Notes: generated by a model from the sequence alone, not told the origin. A stretch of DNA of 64,000 nucleotides from Cytobacillus horneckiae (GCF_002835735.1 NZ_PISD01000031.1:1-64000); one strand, 5' to 3'. Positions 20,080-31,582 are shown, numbered from the stretch's first letter. Numbers and translations are program-made.

Positions 20080-20856
20080 ATGCCAGTCATACAAACGGAT
20101 CTTTGGTTAGATGAGAATTTTGACGACCCCGAAAAGTTAATTAATCCTTTGCTGGAAACCTTCGGAGAGGATGATGCCTATAAGTTATACGGCTTTCTGC
20201 AATCGTTCGGGATGTACCGTCCTAATAGACGAAGTAAATATATATATGAGGAACTTAAAGAGAATGGGGCATGGGGGAAGGTTGAAAAATTATTGAAGAT
20301 GTATCAACAGAAATGGCGAGGACCTGATATTCCAATCTATATCTTTCCAGCTGCCCCTGGAGGGCTCTTCTCTGACAGTAAAAAATCAGGGCTCTCTTTT
20401 ACAGATAAAGTGTTTCTCTTTTTGCCGGTGCTAGAGGACGACAAAGAGCTTGAAGCATTATTTGTCCATGAATATCATCACGTATGCAGAATAAATAAGC
20501 AGAAGAAAAATATTAATCTATATACGCTTTTAGACAGTATTGTATTAGAGGGACTGGCGGAATTTGCTGTAGAAACCTGCTGCGGGAAACAATATCGTTC
20601 AAATTGGTGTACACAATATTCTAGAGCGGAATTAGAAACCTATTGGAATAAATATTTAAAAGAGAATCTGGACTTAAAAAAGAATAGAAGGGCGCATGAC
20701 CAGATATTATTTGGCGATGGGAGATATCCTAGGATGCTTGGTTATTCAGCTGGATATGAAATTATATCAATATTTAGAGAGAAAGAAAAATTAAGCATAA
20801 AAAATAGTTTTACAATCGATGCAAAAAAATTTCTTCCTAGCTTCGAAAAAAACTAA
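20080..20856 (+). CDS. yjaZ: YjaZ-like zinc metalloprotease (DUF2268)
   Basis: A 258-residue protein with the zinc motif H130-E-Y-H-H134 in FVHEYHHVCR and, about 40 residues on, VLEGLAEFAVE, whose glutamate is the likely third ligand. This is the DUF2268 layout of putative zinc-dependent proteases. There is no signal peptide or membrane segment, so it acts in the cytoplasm. The substrate is unknown. The ATG has AAGGAGGAGG just upstream. It sits between fabF and appD as yjaZ does in B. subtilis and has its own terminator, so it is probably transcribed alone. Confidence 0.82.
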   Translation: MPVIQTDLWLDENFDDPEKLINPLLETFGEDDAYKLYGFLQSFGMYRPNRRSKYIYEELKENGAWGKVEKLLKMYQQKWRGPDIPIYIFPAAPGGLFSDSKKSGLSFTDKVFLFLPVLEDDKELEALFVHEYHHVCRINKQKKNINLYTLLDSIVLEGLAEFAVETCCGKQYRSNWCTQYSRAELETYWNKYLKENLDLKKNRRAHDQILFGDGRYPRMLGYSAGYEIISIFREKEKLSIKNSFTIDAKKFLPSFEKN

Positions 20857-20867
20857 AAAGTATTGAG

Positions 20868-20907
20868 AAAATAAGGCAAATATAACAATCTTTTTGCCTT
20901 ATTTTTT
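20868..20907 (+). terminator. Terminator after yjaZ
   Basis: AAAATAAGGCAAA paired with TTTGCCTTATTTT, followed by T. Confidence 0.8.
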
Positions 20908-20959
20908 ACATAAAAGATGGCTCGGCTTACAACATATATCATGTTTCCTATTGATAATA

Positions 20960-21033
20960 TACTATTTTAAATAGTAACAAAAAATAGATTTTTTAAAAAA
21001 TTTCTTGTATTCGTAATCATTTTGTAATAATAT
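20960..21033 (+). promoter_or_regulatory. Control region of the app operon, candidate
   Basis: A 17-base palindrome TACTATTTTAAATAGTA (20960-20976) is followed by ATTTTTTAAAAAATT (20988-21002), which matches the CodY motif at 12 of 15 positions. A possible -35 TTGTAT (21005-21010) and -10 TAATAT (21028-21033) with 17 bases between come next. GATAATATA-like pieces resemble ScoC sites. The AT-rich setting makes chance matches likely. Confidence 0.35.
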
Positions 21034-21146
21034 ACAGATAATTACCAAAGATTTTACCAGTTGTCTTATGTATTTCTATAATTTAGAAAAATATATTGAT
21101 ATATTGATTCTACTTATCTATTTCTTTCTTATGGACGGAGGATAAC

Positions 21147-22130
21147 ATGACGGCATTATTAGAATTGAAGAATTTAAAGACTCATTTTAAAAGAGATAAA
21201 GTAAGCATTCCTGCTGTAGATGGTGTTGACTTAACCATCAATAAAGGGGAGACAGTCGCTCTAGTAGGAGAATCTGGTTCTGGAAAAAGCATTACCTCTC
21301 TTTCTATTATGAAGCTTATTCCAAGCCCACCGGGCAAAATTGTTGATGGCTCAATCATTTTTAATGGAAAAGATCTCGTAAATCTCAATGAAGATGATAT
21401 GTGTAAAATTCGCGGAAATGATATTTCGATGATCTTCCAGGAGCCGATGACATCCTTAAACCCTGTATTAACAATTGGTGAACAGATTATTGAAGTGCTC
21501 ATGTATCATCAGAAAATGACGAGGGCTCAAGCGGTGAATAAGGCTGTTGAAATGCTTGAGATGGTTGGTTTCTCAAGAGCGAAAGCGCTGATTAATGAGT
21601 ATCCGCATAGGTTGTCAGGCGGAATGAGGCAAAGGGTGATGATCGCCATTGCGATGAGTTGCAATCCGAAGCTATTAATTGCAGATGAACCAACGACAGC
21701 ACTTGATGTGACGATTCAGGCGCAAATATTAGATTTAATGAAGGATTTAAGCAAGCAATATGATACTTCAATATTGATTATTACACATGATTTAGGAGTA
21801 GTGTCTGAAGTAGCAGACAAAGTGGTAGTCATGTACTGCGGACAAGTCGTTGAAGAAGCATTGGTCGATGATTTATTCGATGAACCGCTGCATCCTTATA
21901 CTATTGGGTTAATGGGGTCCATTCCATCGCTTGAAGACGAAACTGACAGGCTTCAATCAATAGAAGGCACCGTACCGCCTCCGGAACATTTCCCGACAGG
22001 ATGCCGCTTCGCCCCACGCTGTCCTCATGCTTTTGACCGATGCAGAGAGGAAGCACCAAGCTTGATTCAAATGGCAGGCGGCAGAAAAGCACGCTGTTTC
22101 TTACATAGTGACAAGGAGGCAACTTTATGA
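21147..22130 (+). CDS. appD: Oligopeptide ABC transporter ATP-binding protein AppD
   Basis: One of two ATPases that drive peptide import with AppA/B/C. The 327-residue protein has Walker A GESGSGKS (41-48), signature LSGGMRQRV, Walker [13 protein letters not shown] and switch His in IITHD. The C-terminal extension has the cysteine pattern [15 protein letters not shown] and a later RCFL, which in related Opp/Dpp ATPases can hold an iron-sulfur cluster. It is the first gene of appDFABC and overlaps appF by four bases (ATGA). It is told from OppD by gene order and the intact cysteines. Confidence 0.92.
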   Translation: MTALLELKNLKTHFKRDKVSIPAVDGVDLTINKGETVALVGESGSGKSITSLSIMKLIPSPPGKIVDGSIIFNGKDLVNLNEDDMCKIRGNDISMIFQEPMTSLNPVLTIGEQIIEVLMYHQKMTRAQAVNKAVEMLEMVGFSRAKALINEYPHRLSGGMRQRVMIAIAMSCNPKLLIADEPTTALDVTIQAQILDLMKDLSKQYDTSILIITHDLGVVSEVADKVVVMYCGQVVEEALVDDLFDEPLHPYTIGLMGSIPSLEDETDRLQSIEGTVPPPEHFPTGCRFAPRCPHAFDRCREEAPSLIQMAGGRKARCFLHSDKEATL

Positions 22131-23149
22131 ATGCAACAACACTCGAGAAGAAAGGGTCAAATCACCTATATAGCAGCTCCGACTACTTGCTTGAGGTGAC
22201 AGAACTAAAAAAACACTTTCCGATAAAGGCTGGAATTCTTCAGCGGACAGTAGGATCTGTAAAAGCTGTCGATGGGGTTAGCTTTAGAGTCAAAAAAGGG
22301 GAAACGATTGGAATAGTCGGCGAATCTGGCTGCGGTAAATCAACAGCAGGCCGAACGTTAATCAGACTGTATGAACCGACAGGCGGAGATATTCTGTTTA
22401 AGGGGAAAAATATTTCAAAAATGAGAGAGTCAGAGCTCAGAAGAACGGTAAGAAAAGATATACAAATGATATTTCAGGATCCTTTTGCATCATTAAATCC
22501 GCGAAAGACATTAAAGCATATTCTGGCCGAACCATTGATTACACATAATTTGTATAAAGGCAGGGAACGAGAAGATAAAATTCAACAGCTGCTCGAAAAA
22601 GTAGGCTTTAACCCTATGTTTATCAATCGTTATCCACATGAGTTTTCTGGCGGTCAAAGACAAAGAATCGGCATTGCAAGAGCATTAGCTGTAAATCCAG
22701 ACCTAATCATTGCAGATGAACCAGTATCGGCACTAGATGTTTCTATTCAAGCTCAAATTATTAACTTGATGGAAGACCTGCAAGATGAGCTTGGTTTAAC
22801 TTATGTATTTATTTCGCATGATTTAAGTGTTGTTCGTCATATAAGTGATAAAGTAGGGGTCATGTATTTAGGCAGGATGATGGAGTTTGCTAATAAAAAG
22901 GACTTGTATGATGAGCCTCTTCATCCATATACACAAGCATTGTTATCAGCGGTTCCTGTGCCAAGGAGAAAAGGTGTAGAAAGAAGAGAGCGCATTATTC
23001 TTAAAGGAGATTTACCAAGCCCGTCTAATCCTCCGCAAGGCTGTGTATTCCATACCCGCTGCCCTGCAGCTACAGCGATGTGCTCAGAGAGGGTGCCTGA
23101 ATATAAAGAAGTGAAAAAAGATCACTTTGTTGCATGTCATCTATATTAA
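22127..23149 (+). CDS. appF: Oligopeptide ABC transporter ATP-binding protein AppF
   Basis: The second ATPase of the App importer, 340 residues. It shows Walker [10 protein letters not shown] (65-73), signature [15 protein letters not shown], Walker [13 protein letters not shown] and switch His in FISHDLS. The C-terminal extension carries [15 protein letters not shown] and VACHLY, again the cysteine pattern of cluster-binding relatives. Its N-terminus is longer than AppD's by about 25 residues. A 143-base gap without a terminator precedes appA. Confidence 0.92.
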   Translation: MNATTLEKKGSNHLYSSSDYLLEVTELKKHFPIKAGILQRTVGSVKAVDGVSFRVKKGETIGIVGESGCGKSTAGRTLIRLYEPTGGDILFKGKNISKMRESELRRTVRKDIQMIFQDPFASLNPRKTLKHILAEPLITHNLYKGREREDKIQQLLEKVGFNPMFINRYPHEFSGGQRQRIGIARALAVNPDLIIADEPVSALDVSIQAQIINLMEDLQDELGLTYVFISHDLSVVRHISDKVGVMYLGRMMEFANKKDLYDEPLHPYTQALLSAVPVPRRKGVERRERIILKGDLPSPSNPPQGCVFHTRCPAATAMCSERVPEYKEVKKDHFVACHLY

Positions 23150-23292
23150 GATGATGGATATGTCCCTTATTTTTGGAAAATTATAAATACAAACAAAATT
23201 TTTATCATTTGAAGGGGGGCGATGCACAAATAACTTATTCCACTTTATATGTTAAATGAAATGAATTCAATAAACACGAGGGGGAAAATTAA

Positions 23293-24957
23293 ATGAAAAA
23301 GCAAGCTTGGCTGCTTAGCTTAATGCTAATTTTAGCGATGTTTTTAGCTGCATGTTCCGGCGGTGGTGGCACGTCCACTGAACCGGAAAAAGAAGGCGAA
23401 GATGGAAAAGATACTGAAGAAGCTGCTGGTGAACCGGTGCAAGGCGGTGACTTTATTATTGGTTCAACTGGTGCTCCAACTATGTTTAATCCATTATATT
23501 CAAGTGATGCGTCAAGTTCTGATATTGAAGGAATGATTTTTGACACATTAGTAGGGTCTGATTTAGAGTTCAACCCAGTACCAGAGAATGGAATAGCGGA
23601 ATCAGTTGAAATGGCTGAGGATGGACTGACTTATACTGTAAAAATTGTTGAAAATGTAAAATTCCATGACGGTGAACCATTAGATGCTGATGATGTTGTA
23701 TTCACTTATAATATTCCATTAAGTGATGATTATGATGGACCTCGTAAGTCGAATTTTGAAGCATTAGAATCAGTTGAAAAAATTGACGATTATACAATTA
23801 AATTCAATATGAGCAAAGTCGATGCACAATTTGAAAGTGTCACTTTTGGTAGCTATGGTATTTTACCAGAGCATATTTTAAAAGATGTCCCTATTGCAGA
23901 TTTAGGAGAACATGAGTTTAATAGTAAAAATCCAATTGGGTCAGGACCATTTAAATTTGAAGAATGGAAAGATGGAGAGTATATAAAAGTAGTTGCAAAT
24001 GAAGATTATTGGGAAGGTCGTCCTTATTTTGATTCAGTAACATATAAGCTTATTCCGGATGCAAATGCAATTATTGCACAATTGCAAGCTGGAGATATTG
24101 ATTATTATGCAGGAATTGCCCAACAAGATGTCGCTACGGTTGAAGGATTTGCTGATTCCGTAGGTTTAAGATTAGAATCAGGGCTTGCACTATCCTACAC
24201 ATTCTTAGGATTTAACCAACGGATGGATATGTTTAAAGATGTTAAAGTTCGACAAGCGATTACACATGCTATTGATCGTGAATCAATTGTTGAAAATATT
24301 ATGGCAGGTCTTGGGGAAGTTGCCCATGTTCCGGAATCTCCACTTAGCTGGGCATACAATCCTGAAGTACCAAAATTTGAGTATGATGTAGAAAAAGCGA
24401 AAGAAATGCTCGCAGAAGCAGGGTGGACACCAGGTTCTGACGGTATCCTTGAAAAAGATGGCGAAAAATTCTCATTTGAATTAAAAACGAACCAAGGGAA
24501 CAAAGTTCGTGAAGATATTGTTGTTATTCTTCAACAGCAATTGAAAGAAGTAGGCATTGAGGTCAAGCCTCAAATTGTTGAGTTCAGCTCACTGATTGCA
24601 GATATTGACCCAGGGGTATGGGATTTTGAAGGTATTGTCTTAGGATGGAGTTTGGCAATTGATCCAGATCCAAGCGGGATTTTCCATACAAAAGAAATTG
24701 AACAAGGTCTAAACTTTACTGGATATTCAAATCCAGAGTTAGATAAGTTAATGGACGAATCTTTACAAGAGCTTGATAAAGACAAGAGAAAAGAAATGAT
24801 TGGTAAAGTTCAAGTCGGATTAGCAGAAGATCAAGCGTATAATTTCCTATATTATCCGGAAGAGTATCGTGCGTTACCAGCTAATCTAGAAGGTTTCGAA
24901 TTCCATGCTAAAAATCAACTATACAATATCGAAAAATGGTGGCTTAAGCCAGAGTAA
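23293..24957 (+). CDS. appA: Oligopeptide-binding lipoprotein AppA
   Basis: Extracellular receptor of the App system, anchored by lipid at Cys21 of the lipobox FLAAC. The 554-residue protein starts with a lipoprotein signal, then a Gly/Glu-rich linker (about 22-50), then the class C solute-binding fold of family 5 (DFIIGSTGAPTMFNPLY; the family motif around GLTYTVKIVENVKFHDG). The ATG follows a GAGGGGG site. A hairpin directly after the gene probably lowers transcription into the permease genes, giving more receptor than channel. App can carry longer peptides than Opp in B. subtilis; whether that holds here is not visible. Confidence 0.92.
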   Translation: MKKQAWLLSLMLILAMFLAACSGGGGTSTEPEKEGEDGKDTEEAAGEPVQGGDFIIGSTGAPTMFNPLYSSDASSSDIEGMIFDTLVGSDLEFNPVPENGIAESVEMAEDGLTYTVKIVENVKFHDGEPLDADDVVFTYNIPLSDDYDGPRKSNFEALESVEKIDDYTIKFNMSKVDAQFESVTFGSYGILPEHILKDVPIADLGEHEFNSKNPIGSGPFKFEEWKDGEYIKVVANEDYWEGRPYFDSVTYKLIPDANAIIAQLQAGDIDYYAGIAQQDVATVEGFADSVGLRLESGLALSYTFLGFNQRMDMFKDVKVRQAITHAIDRESIVENIMAGLGEVAHVPESPLSWAYNPEVPKFEYDVEKAKEMLAEAGWTPGSDGILEKDGEKFSFELKTNQGNKVREDIVVILQQQLKEVGIEVKPQIVEFSSLIADIDPGVWDFEGIVLGWSLAIDPDPSGIFHTKEIEQGLNFTGYSNPELDKLMDESLQELDKDKRKEMIGKVQVGLAEDQAYNFLYYPEEYRALPANLEGFEFHAKNQLYNIEKWWLKPE

Positions 24958-24971
24958 TATAAAAATGAATG

Positions 24972-25003
24972 AGAAAGGGAACTCACCCTTCCCTTTCTTT
25001 TTT
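24972..25003 (+). terminator. Partial terminator between appA and appB
   Basis: AGAAAGGGAA paired with TTCCCTTTCT, then T. Its place inside the operon suggests partial read-through. Confidence 0.7.
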
Positions 25004-25116
25004 AAATTATTAATATTTTCACCTAAGTATAATTTTATGGATACTGAAAATTCTACAGGTTTTGTTCAGAGCCTGTATTTAGAATAAAATGAACTGACCG
25101 AAAGGGAGATAAGGCA

Positions 25117-26067
25117 ATGATCTCATACATTATACGGCGAACGTTAATGGCTATCCCTCTATTATTTGGCATTACCATTTTATCTTTTGCAATCATTCAA
25201 GCTGCTCCTGGTGGACCTACAACAATGATGATGGACCCTTCGATGAAGCCCTCGGACCGTGAAAAGTTTGAAGAGAAATACGGATTAAATGATCCGGTAC
25301 ATGTGCAATATGTAAAATGGTTAGGAAATATGATAAAAGGTGATTTTGGTGATTCACTCATCAAACGCGGAACGCCAGTTAGTGAGTTAATCATGAATAG
25401 GCTTCCAAATACTATATTATTAATGGGAGCTTCATTTATTTTAGCAGCCATTATTGCAATACCATTCGGGATTTACTCTGCCATGCGGCCTTACTCGAAG
25501 CTAGACAATACAATTACTGTTACTTCCTTTTTAGGAGTAGCAACGCCTAATTTCTGGTTCGGGTTAATTTTAATTATGTTTTTATCTGTTAAGATGGGAT
25601 GGTTCCCAACGGGTGGTGTAGCCACTTTAAATGCAGATTTCAATTTATGGGACAGGATTCATCATTTAATTCTACCTGCATTTGTATTAGCAACAGCGGA
25701 CATGGCAGCATTAACCCGTTATACAAGATCATCAATGCTGGAAGTTTTACATCAGGATTATATCCGTACAGCAAAATCAAAGGGCTTTAAAGAAAAACGA
25801 GTCGTATTGAAACATGGTTTGCGTAACGGTCTTATCCCTATCATCACTATTTTTGGATTAATGCTTCCATCCTTTATTGGCGGTGCAGCAATCACAGAGA
25901 AAGTTTTTGCCTGGCCGGGAATTGGTCAACTATTTATTGATTCAGCATTCCAGCGTGATTATCCGGTTATTATGGCATTAACCGTCGTATCTGCAGTGTT
26001 AGTTGTCATTGGAAATCTTGTAGCAGACATTTTGTACGCGATCTTTGATCCGCGTATTGAGTATTAA
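25117..26067 (+). CDS. appB: Oligopeptide ABC transporter permease AppB
   Basis: A membrane permease of 316 residues with about six helices. The start MISYIIRRTLMAIPLLFGITI is typical of OppB/DppB proteins. The cytoplasmic EAA loop that docks to the ATPases is DYIRTAKSKGFKEKRVVLKH near residue 210. AAGGGAGAT precedes the ATG by about eight bases. appC follows after 12 bases. The periplasmic-side loop between helices 1 and 2 is large, as in the family. Confidence 0.93.
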   Translation: MISYIIRRTLMAIPLLFGITILSFAIIQAAPGGPTTMMMDPSMKPSDREKFEEKYGLNDPVHVQYVKWLGNMIKGDFGDSLIKRGTPVSELIMNRLPNTILLMGASFILAAIIAIPFGIYSAMRPYSKLDNTITVTSFLGVATPNFWFGLILIMFLSVKMGWFPTGGVATLNADFNLWDRIHHLILPAFVLATADMAALTRYTRSSMLEVLHQDYIRTAKSKGFKEKRVVLKHGLRNGLIPIITIFGLMLPSFIGGAAITEKVFAWPGIGQLFIDSAFQRDYPVIMALTVVSAVLVVIGNLVADILYAIFDPRIEY

Positions 26068-26079
26068 GGAGGGATTACA

Positions 26080-26994
26080 GTGTCACAAACAAATCCAGAA
26101 ATCTCTCAAAGTGAATTGGAACTTAACCCCAATTTAACAGAAAAGCCGGAAACACTTACAAAAATATTTTTAAGAAAGTTTATGAAAAACAAACTAGCTG
26201 TAATAGGTGCTGTATTTTTATTTATTATCATTTTAGCTTCAATATTAGCACCTGTAATAACCCCATATTCTTTTGAGCAAGTAAACCTTATGGCAAAACT
26301 CCATCCGCCAAGTGCTGATTACTGGCTCGGTACCGATCGTTATGGACGAGATATATTTACAAGGCTAATGTACGGTGGACAGATTTCTTTAATGGTGGCT
26401 TTTGGCTCAGTAATTGGTGCATTAATCATTGGAGTTTCCATCGGGGCACTTGCTGGCTATTATGGAGGAATTATTGATGCCATTCTTATGCGTATAGTAG
26501 ATATTGTAATCTCTATACCAAGTATTTTTCTTCTAATTACAATTGTTACAATTTTTAAACCGAGTGTAGGAAACTTAATCATAGTCTTTGCACTTACAAG
26601 CTGGACAAGTACAGCCCGTTTGGTTAGAGGGGAGTTTCTTTCTTTAAGATCAAGGGAATTTGTACTTGCCTCTAAAACAATAGGAACCAAGTCATATAAA
26701 ATTATTTTTAGCCATATATTGCCAAATGCGATGGCGCCAATTATTGTAGCAGCAACACTATTAGTTGGTTCAGTCATTTTAGCAGAAGCTGGCTTAAGTT
26801 ATTTAGGTCTCGGCGTCCAGCCGCCACTAGCGAGCTGGGGTAATATGTTGCAGGGTGCACAAAACTATACAGTAATGTTAACTGCACCATGGTATCCGAT
26901 ATTTCCAGGTTTGCTTATTCTACTCACCGTTTTAAGCTTCAACTTTGTTGGCGATGGTTTAAGAGATGCATTAGATCCGAAATCAATAGAGTAA
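26080..26994 (+). CDS. appC: Oligopeptide ABC transporter permease AppC
   Basis: The partner permease, 304 residues, with a hydrophilic N-terminal tail of about 40 residues, then [17 protein letters not shown] as first helix and the [15 protein letters not shown] segment [19 protein letters not shown] that marks OppC/DppC proteins. The EAA loop is [19 protein letters not shown]. The start is GTG, seven bases after AAGGAGGG, which sits on the appB stop codon. It ends the operon at a near-perfect terminator. Confidence 0.93.
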   Translation: MSQTNPEISQSELELNPNLTEKPETLTKIFLRKFMKNKLAVIGAVFLFIIILASILAPVITPYSFEQVNLMAKLHPPSADYWLGTDRYGRDIFTRLMYGGQISLMVAFGSVIGALIIGVSIGALAGYYGGIIDAILMRIVDIVISIPSIFLLITIVTIFKPSVGNLIIVFALTSWTSTARLVRGEFLSLRSREFVLASKTIGTKSYKIIFSHILPNAMAPIIVAATLLVGSVILAEAGLSYLGLGVQPPLASWGNMLQGAQNYTVMLTAPWYPIFPGLLILLTVLSFNFVGDGLRDALDPKSIE

Positions 26995-26996
26995 AT

Positions 26997-27025
26997 AAAA
27001 AAGCGCTCATAACGAGCGCTTTTTT
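26997..27025 (+). terminator. Terminator of the app operon
   Basis: A perfect 12-base-pair stem AAAAAAGCGCTC / GAGCGCTTTTTT with a five-base loop. Confidence 0.92.
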
Positions 27026-27289
27026 ATTTACATTCAAATACTATTTTTAAAAAATTGGAAATGAATAAAAAGTGAATAATTTAACAGAATAATTCCATTA
27101 TCGAAATATATTTACATAGGAGTGGAATTTTATAAAAATTTCCTAACTTATCTATTTAGGGAGCTAAATAATTGAAACAAATATAAATGAAAGCAGGCAA
27201 TCGAGATTCCTGTCATTGTTAAGGAATAAATTTACTTTTAATTGCCTATACTGATTGACAAACAGTTATTGTGAAGCGGGGGTAAAAAA

Positions 27290-28036
27290 ATGTTATATCT
27301 TCATGATGTTTGGGTCAATTGGTTTGAGGGAGAAGAGAATGGTTATAATGTTTGTGATTTTCATGAGTGGCGGAAGGATGATGCAGTAGAATTGTTAGAT
27401 CAGGTGCCATTATTGAAAATTGAACCGGTCCTTTATAATTTTATTGAGAATGATCTTTCTGAATTGCCACAGCAATTGCTTGATGATGTTTTTCAAAAGG
27501 CATATTTAAGAAAAAATCATGAGAGAGTGCAAATGGATTATTGTTTTGTGGTGACAGACGGATCCGGGATTTTAGCGATTGATACAATTGGCTATAATAT
27601 TCCCATTAGAAAAAGCAGATTAATACCAAGGCAGGAACAATTGGCGTATGAAATGATAACGAACCAAGATGGGCTGCAATATTCTTTTAATGATCAATCG
27701 TCATTGAAAGGATTTCATATCCTTTCACCATCTCCAGATTTGATGAAAGGGTTAACGCGAAAAGAAAGACAACTAAAGCAATTGATGTTTATGGCTTTAG
27801 ATCAGCTTCATTCATCGAAAAATCAGGCGGAAATACGCTATTGGTTTACTGAGTGGAGTCCAGAGCAATATGCTGATATTCAACAAATGAACTTTGAAGA
27901 GGCATGGGAGAATTTGTTCGAAGAAAGTAAAGAAGGTTGGACAAGCAAGCATGAAAGGTTTTGCGAAAATTTGATTAAGGGACAGCCGTTTTTCGAGAAA
28001 TTATGGGAAATGGAACATGGTTCAAAGGTCAATTAA
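27290..28036 (+). CDS. yjbA: YjbA family protein (UPF0736/DUF3603)
   Basis: A 248-residue soluble protein of unknown function found across Bacillus. The N-terminal [18 protein letters not shown] and the middle [17 protein letters not shown] are the recognisable family segments. No catalytic motif or membrane segment was seen. It follows the app operon, as yjbA does in B. subtilis, and has its own terminator shared with trpS. The 260-base region before it is AT-rich with no clear promoter. Confidence 0.82.
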   Translation: MLYLHDVWVNWFEGEENGYNVCDFHEWRKDDAVELLDQVPLLKIEPVLYNFIENDLSELPQQLLDDVFQKAYLRKNHERVQMDYCFVVTDGSGILAIDTIGYNIPIRKSRLIPRQEQLAYEMITNQDGLQYSFNDQSSLKGFHILSPSPDLMKGLTRKERQLKQLMFMALDQLHSSKNQAEIRYWFTEWSPEQYADIQQMNFEEAWENLFEESKEGWTSKHERFCENLIKGQPFFEKLWEMEHGSKVN

Positions 28037-28075
28037 ATCCTTACATAATTTGCTAAAGACTGTTAAAAAGAAAAC

Positions 28076-28107
28076 AAAAAAGCTGAGAATTGCATCTCAG
28101 CTTTTTT
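28076..28107. terminator. Two-way terminator between yjbA and trpS
   Basis: A perfect 13-base-pair stem AAAAAAGCTGAGA / TCTCAGCTTTTTT with a six-base loop between convergent genes. Confidence 0.92.
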
Positions 28108-28108
28108 G

Positions 28109-29113
<1,005 letters not shown>

Positions 29114-29151
29114 CTAAATGCTGTGTAAACAATAAATTTCAAAGAGAATGC

Positions 29152-29426
29152 AAAAAAGACCATTCGTCCCTATACCTATAGGGACGAATGGTCCGCGTTG
29201 CCACCCTAAATTACTCATAAATGAGTCACTCTGTATCTTGATAGAATAAAATATCAAAATTAACTGATAACGCAGCTATGCGTAAAAATAAGGCGAGTCG
29301 CTTATTTTTGAAAGCTCTAAAAGTCCATTCCATAAACGAGGATACTTGTTCTCACCAGCCACAAGTTCTCTGAAAACCTCCATTAATGTACTATTCTTTT
29401 ATCACAGCAATAATTGTATTCTCTTT
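29152..29426 (-). promoter_or_regulatory. T-box riboswitch, tryptophan, upstream of trpS
   Basis: Read on the minus strand, the leader has a stem I with AGAGA and GGTGAGAAC elements and a candidate specifier codon TGG (complement of 29325-29327; a second TGG at 29330-29332 is possible). It then has the T-box core AGGGTGGCAACGCGG near 29190-29212. An intrinsic terminator GACCATTCGTCCCTA / TAGGGACGAATGGTC with a T run comes last, near 29152-29195. The UGGC in the core would pair with the CCA-side of uncharged tRNA-Trp and prevent the terminator. Confidence 0.92.
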
Positions 29427-29432
29427 TTAATA

Positions 29433-29461
29433 ATAATATTATATTTAATTTTGTAAATCAA
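29433..29461 (-). promoter_or_regulatory. Sigma-A promoter of trpS
   Basis: On the minus strand, TTGATT (29456-29461) and TATTAT (29433-29438, five of six) are 17 bases apart, giving a start near 29426 just before the T-box. Confidence 0.65.
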
Positions 29462-29469
29462 GTGAATGC

Positions 29470-29500
29470 TATAACAGGTGATAAAAAACACGCTGTTATA
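29470..29500. repeat. Inverted repeat between trpS and oppA
   Basis: TATAACAG (29470-29477) and CTGTTATA (29493-29500) are perfect complements, extended by GTG/CAC with one bulge. It lies just upstream of the trpS -35. The remaining stretch to 29950 shows no gene; an open frame at 29414-29641 lacks a ribosome binding site and overlaps the promoter. Confidence 0.5.
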
Positions 29501-29950
29501 TACCAAAATATTTTCGACAAAACCCTTTATGAAAACCCTTACATACCAATGATTCTGCATATTTCATTATTTAATTTTAAAAATATAGATAATTTGCATT
29601 ATTTAAAACGGACTTGCAATAAAGATTTAAAGAAACTATAATAAAACCACCAAACGACCTCTTTACAATTTGATTACATTCTTTACTTTACAAAGGGTGT
29701 AAAAGTTGAAACATGGTAAGTTTATACTATTTCTTTAAGATTGGTCATCCATTATATCACATCGAGAATTATCAGAATATAAGGAGATATCAATCTTTGG
29801 GTTTAAGTTAAACTTGCTTTTTTAGTAGTGCTTTTAATAGTTTGAAATTTAAAATATCGTAAATTGACAGATTATTGAAGAAATCTACTCCATGTGCACA
29901 ATTGTAAATGGGCAAAAGATGCGTTTGGAAAAATATTAGGGGGTTTCACC

Positions 29951-31582
29951 GTGAAAAAAAGATTGTCTATCTTTTTTAGTATGTTGCTTGTAGTAAGCAT
30001 GTTCTTAGCAGCCTGCGGTGGCGGCGGCGACAATGCTGACGGCGGCGGCGACGGAGGTAAAGATGTACCTCAAGAATTAAAAGTGAATATCAATACTGAA
30101 CCACCGTCCTTAAATCCAGGATTGGCTCAAGATTCTACATCAGGTACAGTACTTCGTAACATTATGGAAGGTTTAACACGTATTGGTCAAAAAGATGAGC
30201 CAGAAGCAGCGATGGCTGAAAGCTGGGAAATCTCTGATGACTTAAAAACTTATACTTTCAAAATTCGTGATGCACAGTGGTCTAATGGAGATCCTGTAAC
30301 TGCACAAGACTTCGAATATGCTTGGAAATGGGCGCTTGACCCTAACAACCAATCAACATATTCTTACCAACTATACTACATTGAAGGCGCAGAAGCTGCC
30401 AACACTGGTAAAGGAAGCATGGATGATGTTGGTGTAAAAGCGATCGATGATAAAACTCTAGAAGTTAAGCTAGTGAACCCAACTCCTTACTTCCTAGAAT
30501 TAACTGCTTTCTATACGTATTTACCAGTTAACAGCAAAATTGCTCAAGAAAACAAAGACTGGGCAACTGATGCTGGAGACGACTACACAACAAACGGTCC
30601 ATTCCATATGACAGAATGGTCTCACAGCGATAAAATCATCCTTGAAAAGAGCGATACTTACTGGGATAAAGATACAGTTAAACTTGACTCTATCGAAATG
30701 GTTATGATTAATGATCCTAACACTGAATTATCAATGTTTGACAACGGCGAGCTTGATTGGGCTGGAGCGCCAACAGGTGCACTTCCAACTGATGCAATGC
30801 AAGCACTTAAAGACAACGGCACATTAGTTACTCAAGCTATTGCTGGTGTATACAACTATAAATTCAACACAACTGTTGAGCCGTTAAATAACGAAAATAT
30901 TAGAAAAGCACTATCACATGCACTTAATCGTGAAGAATTAATTGCAAATATTACTCAAGGTGAGCAATTGCCGGCAATGGGTATCGTACCGCCGACAATG
31001 TTCCCTGAAAACGAAAAAGGTCACTTCCCAGATAATGATGTGGAAGCTGCGAAGGAATTCTTAGAAAAAGGCTTAGAAGAACTTGGTTATGAAGATGCAT
31101 CTGAATTACCAGCTATCGCACTTTCTTATAACACTTCTGAAGCACATCAAAAAATTGCACAAGCAGTTCAAGATATGTGGAGCCAAAACCTTGGTATTGA
31201 AGTAACACTTGATAATGCTGAGTGGAATGTATACCTAGATAAATTAGATAATATGGATTTCCAAGTAGCTCGTTTAGGTTGGTTAGGTGATTTCAACGAT
31301 GCGATGAACTTCTTAGAAATGTACAAAGATGCTGATGGTGGAAACAACCAAACTGGGTGGGAAGACCCAGAATTCCAGAAGCTGCTTGAACAATCACAAA
31401 CAGAAACAGATCCTGATGCTCGTCTGCAATTGTTAAAAGATGCAGAAGCAATCTTTATGGATGCAATGCCAGTTGCTCCAATTTACTTCTACACTAATAA
31501 CTGGGTACAAGATGAGAGCTTGAAAGAAGTCTTTGTATCTGGTCTTGGTGATGTGCAATACAAATGGGCATATTTTGAATAA
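29951..31582 (+). CDS. oppA: Oligopeptide-binding lipoprotein OppA
   Basis: Receptor of the Opp importer, which takes up peptides for nutrition and, in B. subtilis, signalling peptides for sporulation and competence. The 543-residue protein starts at GTG 29951, eight bases after AGGGGGG; the frame is open upstream but unsupported. Signal peptide with lipobox FLAAC (lipidated Cys22), a Gly/Asp linker, then the family 5 binding fold (VNINTEPPSLNPGLAQDST, DAQWSNGDPVTAQDFEYAWKW split over residues 90-130). It carries more GC-rich third positions than its neighbours, typical of highly expressed genes. Confidence 0.94.
   Translation: MKKRLSIFFSMLLVVSMFLAACGGGGDNADGGGDGGKDVPQELKVNINTEPPSLNPGLAQDSTSGTVLRNIMEGLTRIGQKDEPEAAMAESWEISDDLKTYTFKIRDAQWSNGDPVTAQDFEYAWKWALDPNNQSTYSYQLYYIEGAEAANTGKGSMDDVGVKAIDDKTLEVKLVNPTPYFLELTAFYTYLPVNSKIAQENKDWATDAGDDYTTNGPFHMTEWSHSDKIILEKSDTYWDKDTVKLDSIEMVMINDPNTELSMFDNGELDWAGAPTGALPTDAMQALKDNGTLVTQAIAGVYNYKFNTTVEPLNNENIRKALSHALNREELIANITQGEQLPAMGIVPPTMFPENEKGHFPDNDVEAAKEFLEKGLEELGYEDASELPAIALSYNTSEAHQKIAQAVQDMWSQNLGIEVTLDNAEWNVYLDKLDNMDFQVARLGWLGDFNDAMNFLEMYKDADGGNNQTGWEDPEFQKLLEQSQTETDPDARLQLLKDAEAIFMDAMPVAPIYFYTNNWVQDESLKEVFVSGLGDVQYKWAYFE

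Noticed and set aside
29414..29641. A 75-codon plus-strand frame between trpS and oppA
   Set aside because: It overlaps the trpS promoter and T-box start, is AT-driven (Asn, Phe, Ile rich), and has no ribosome binding site.
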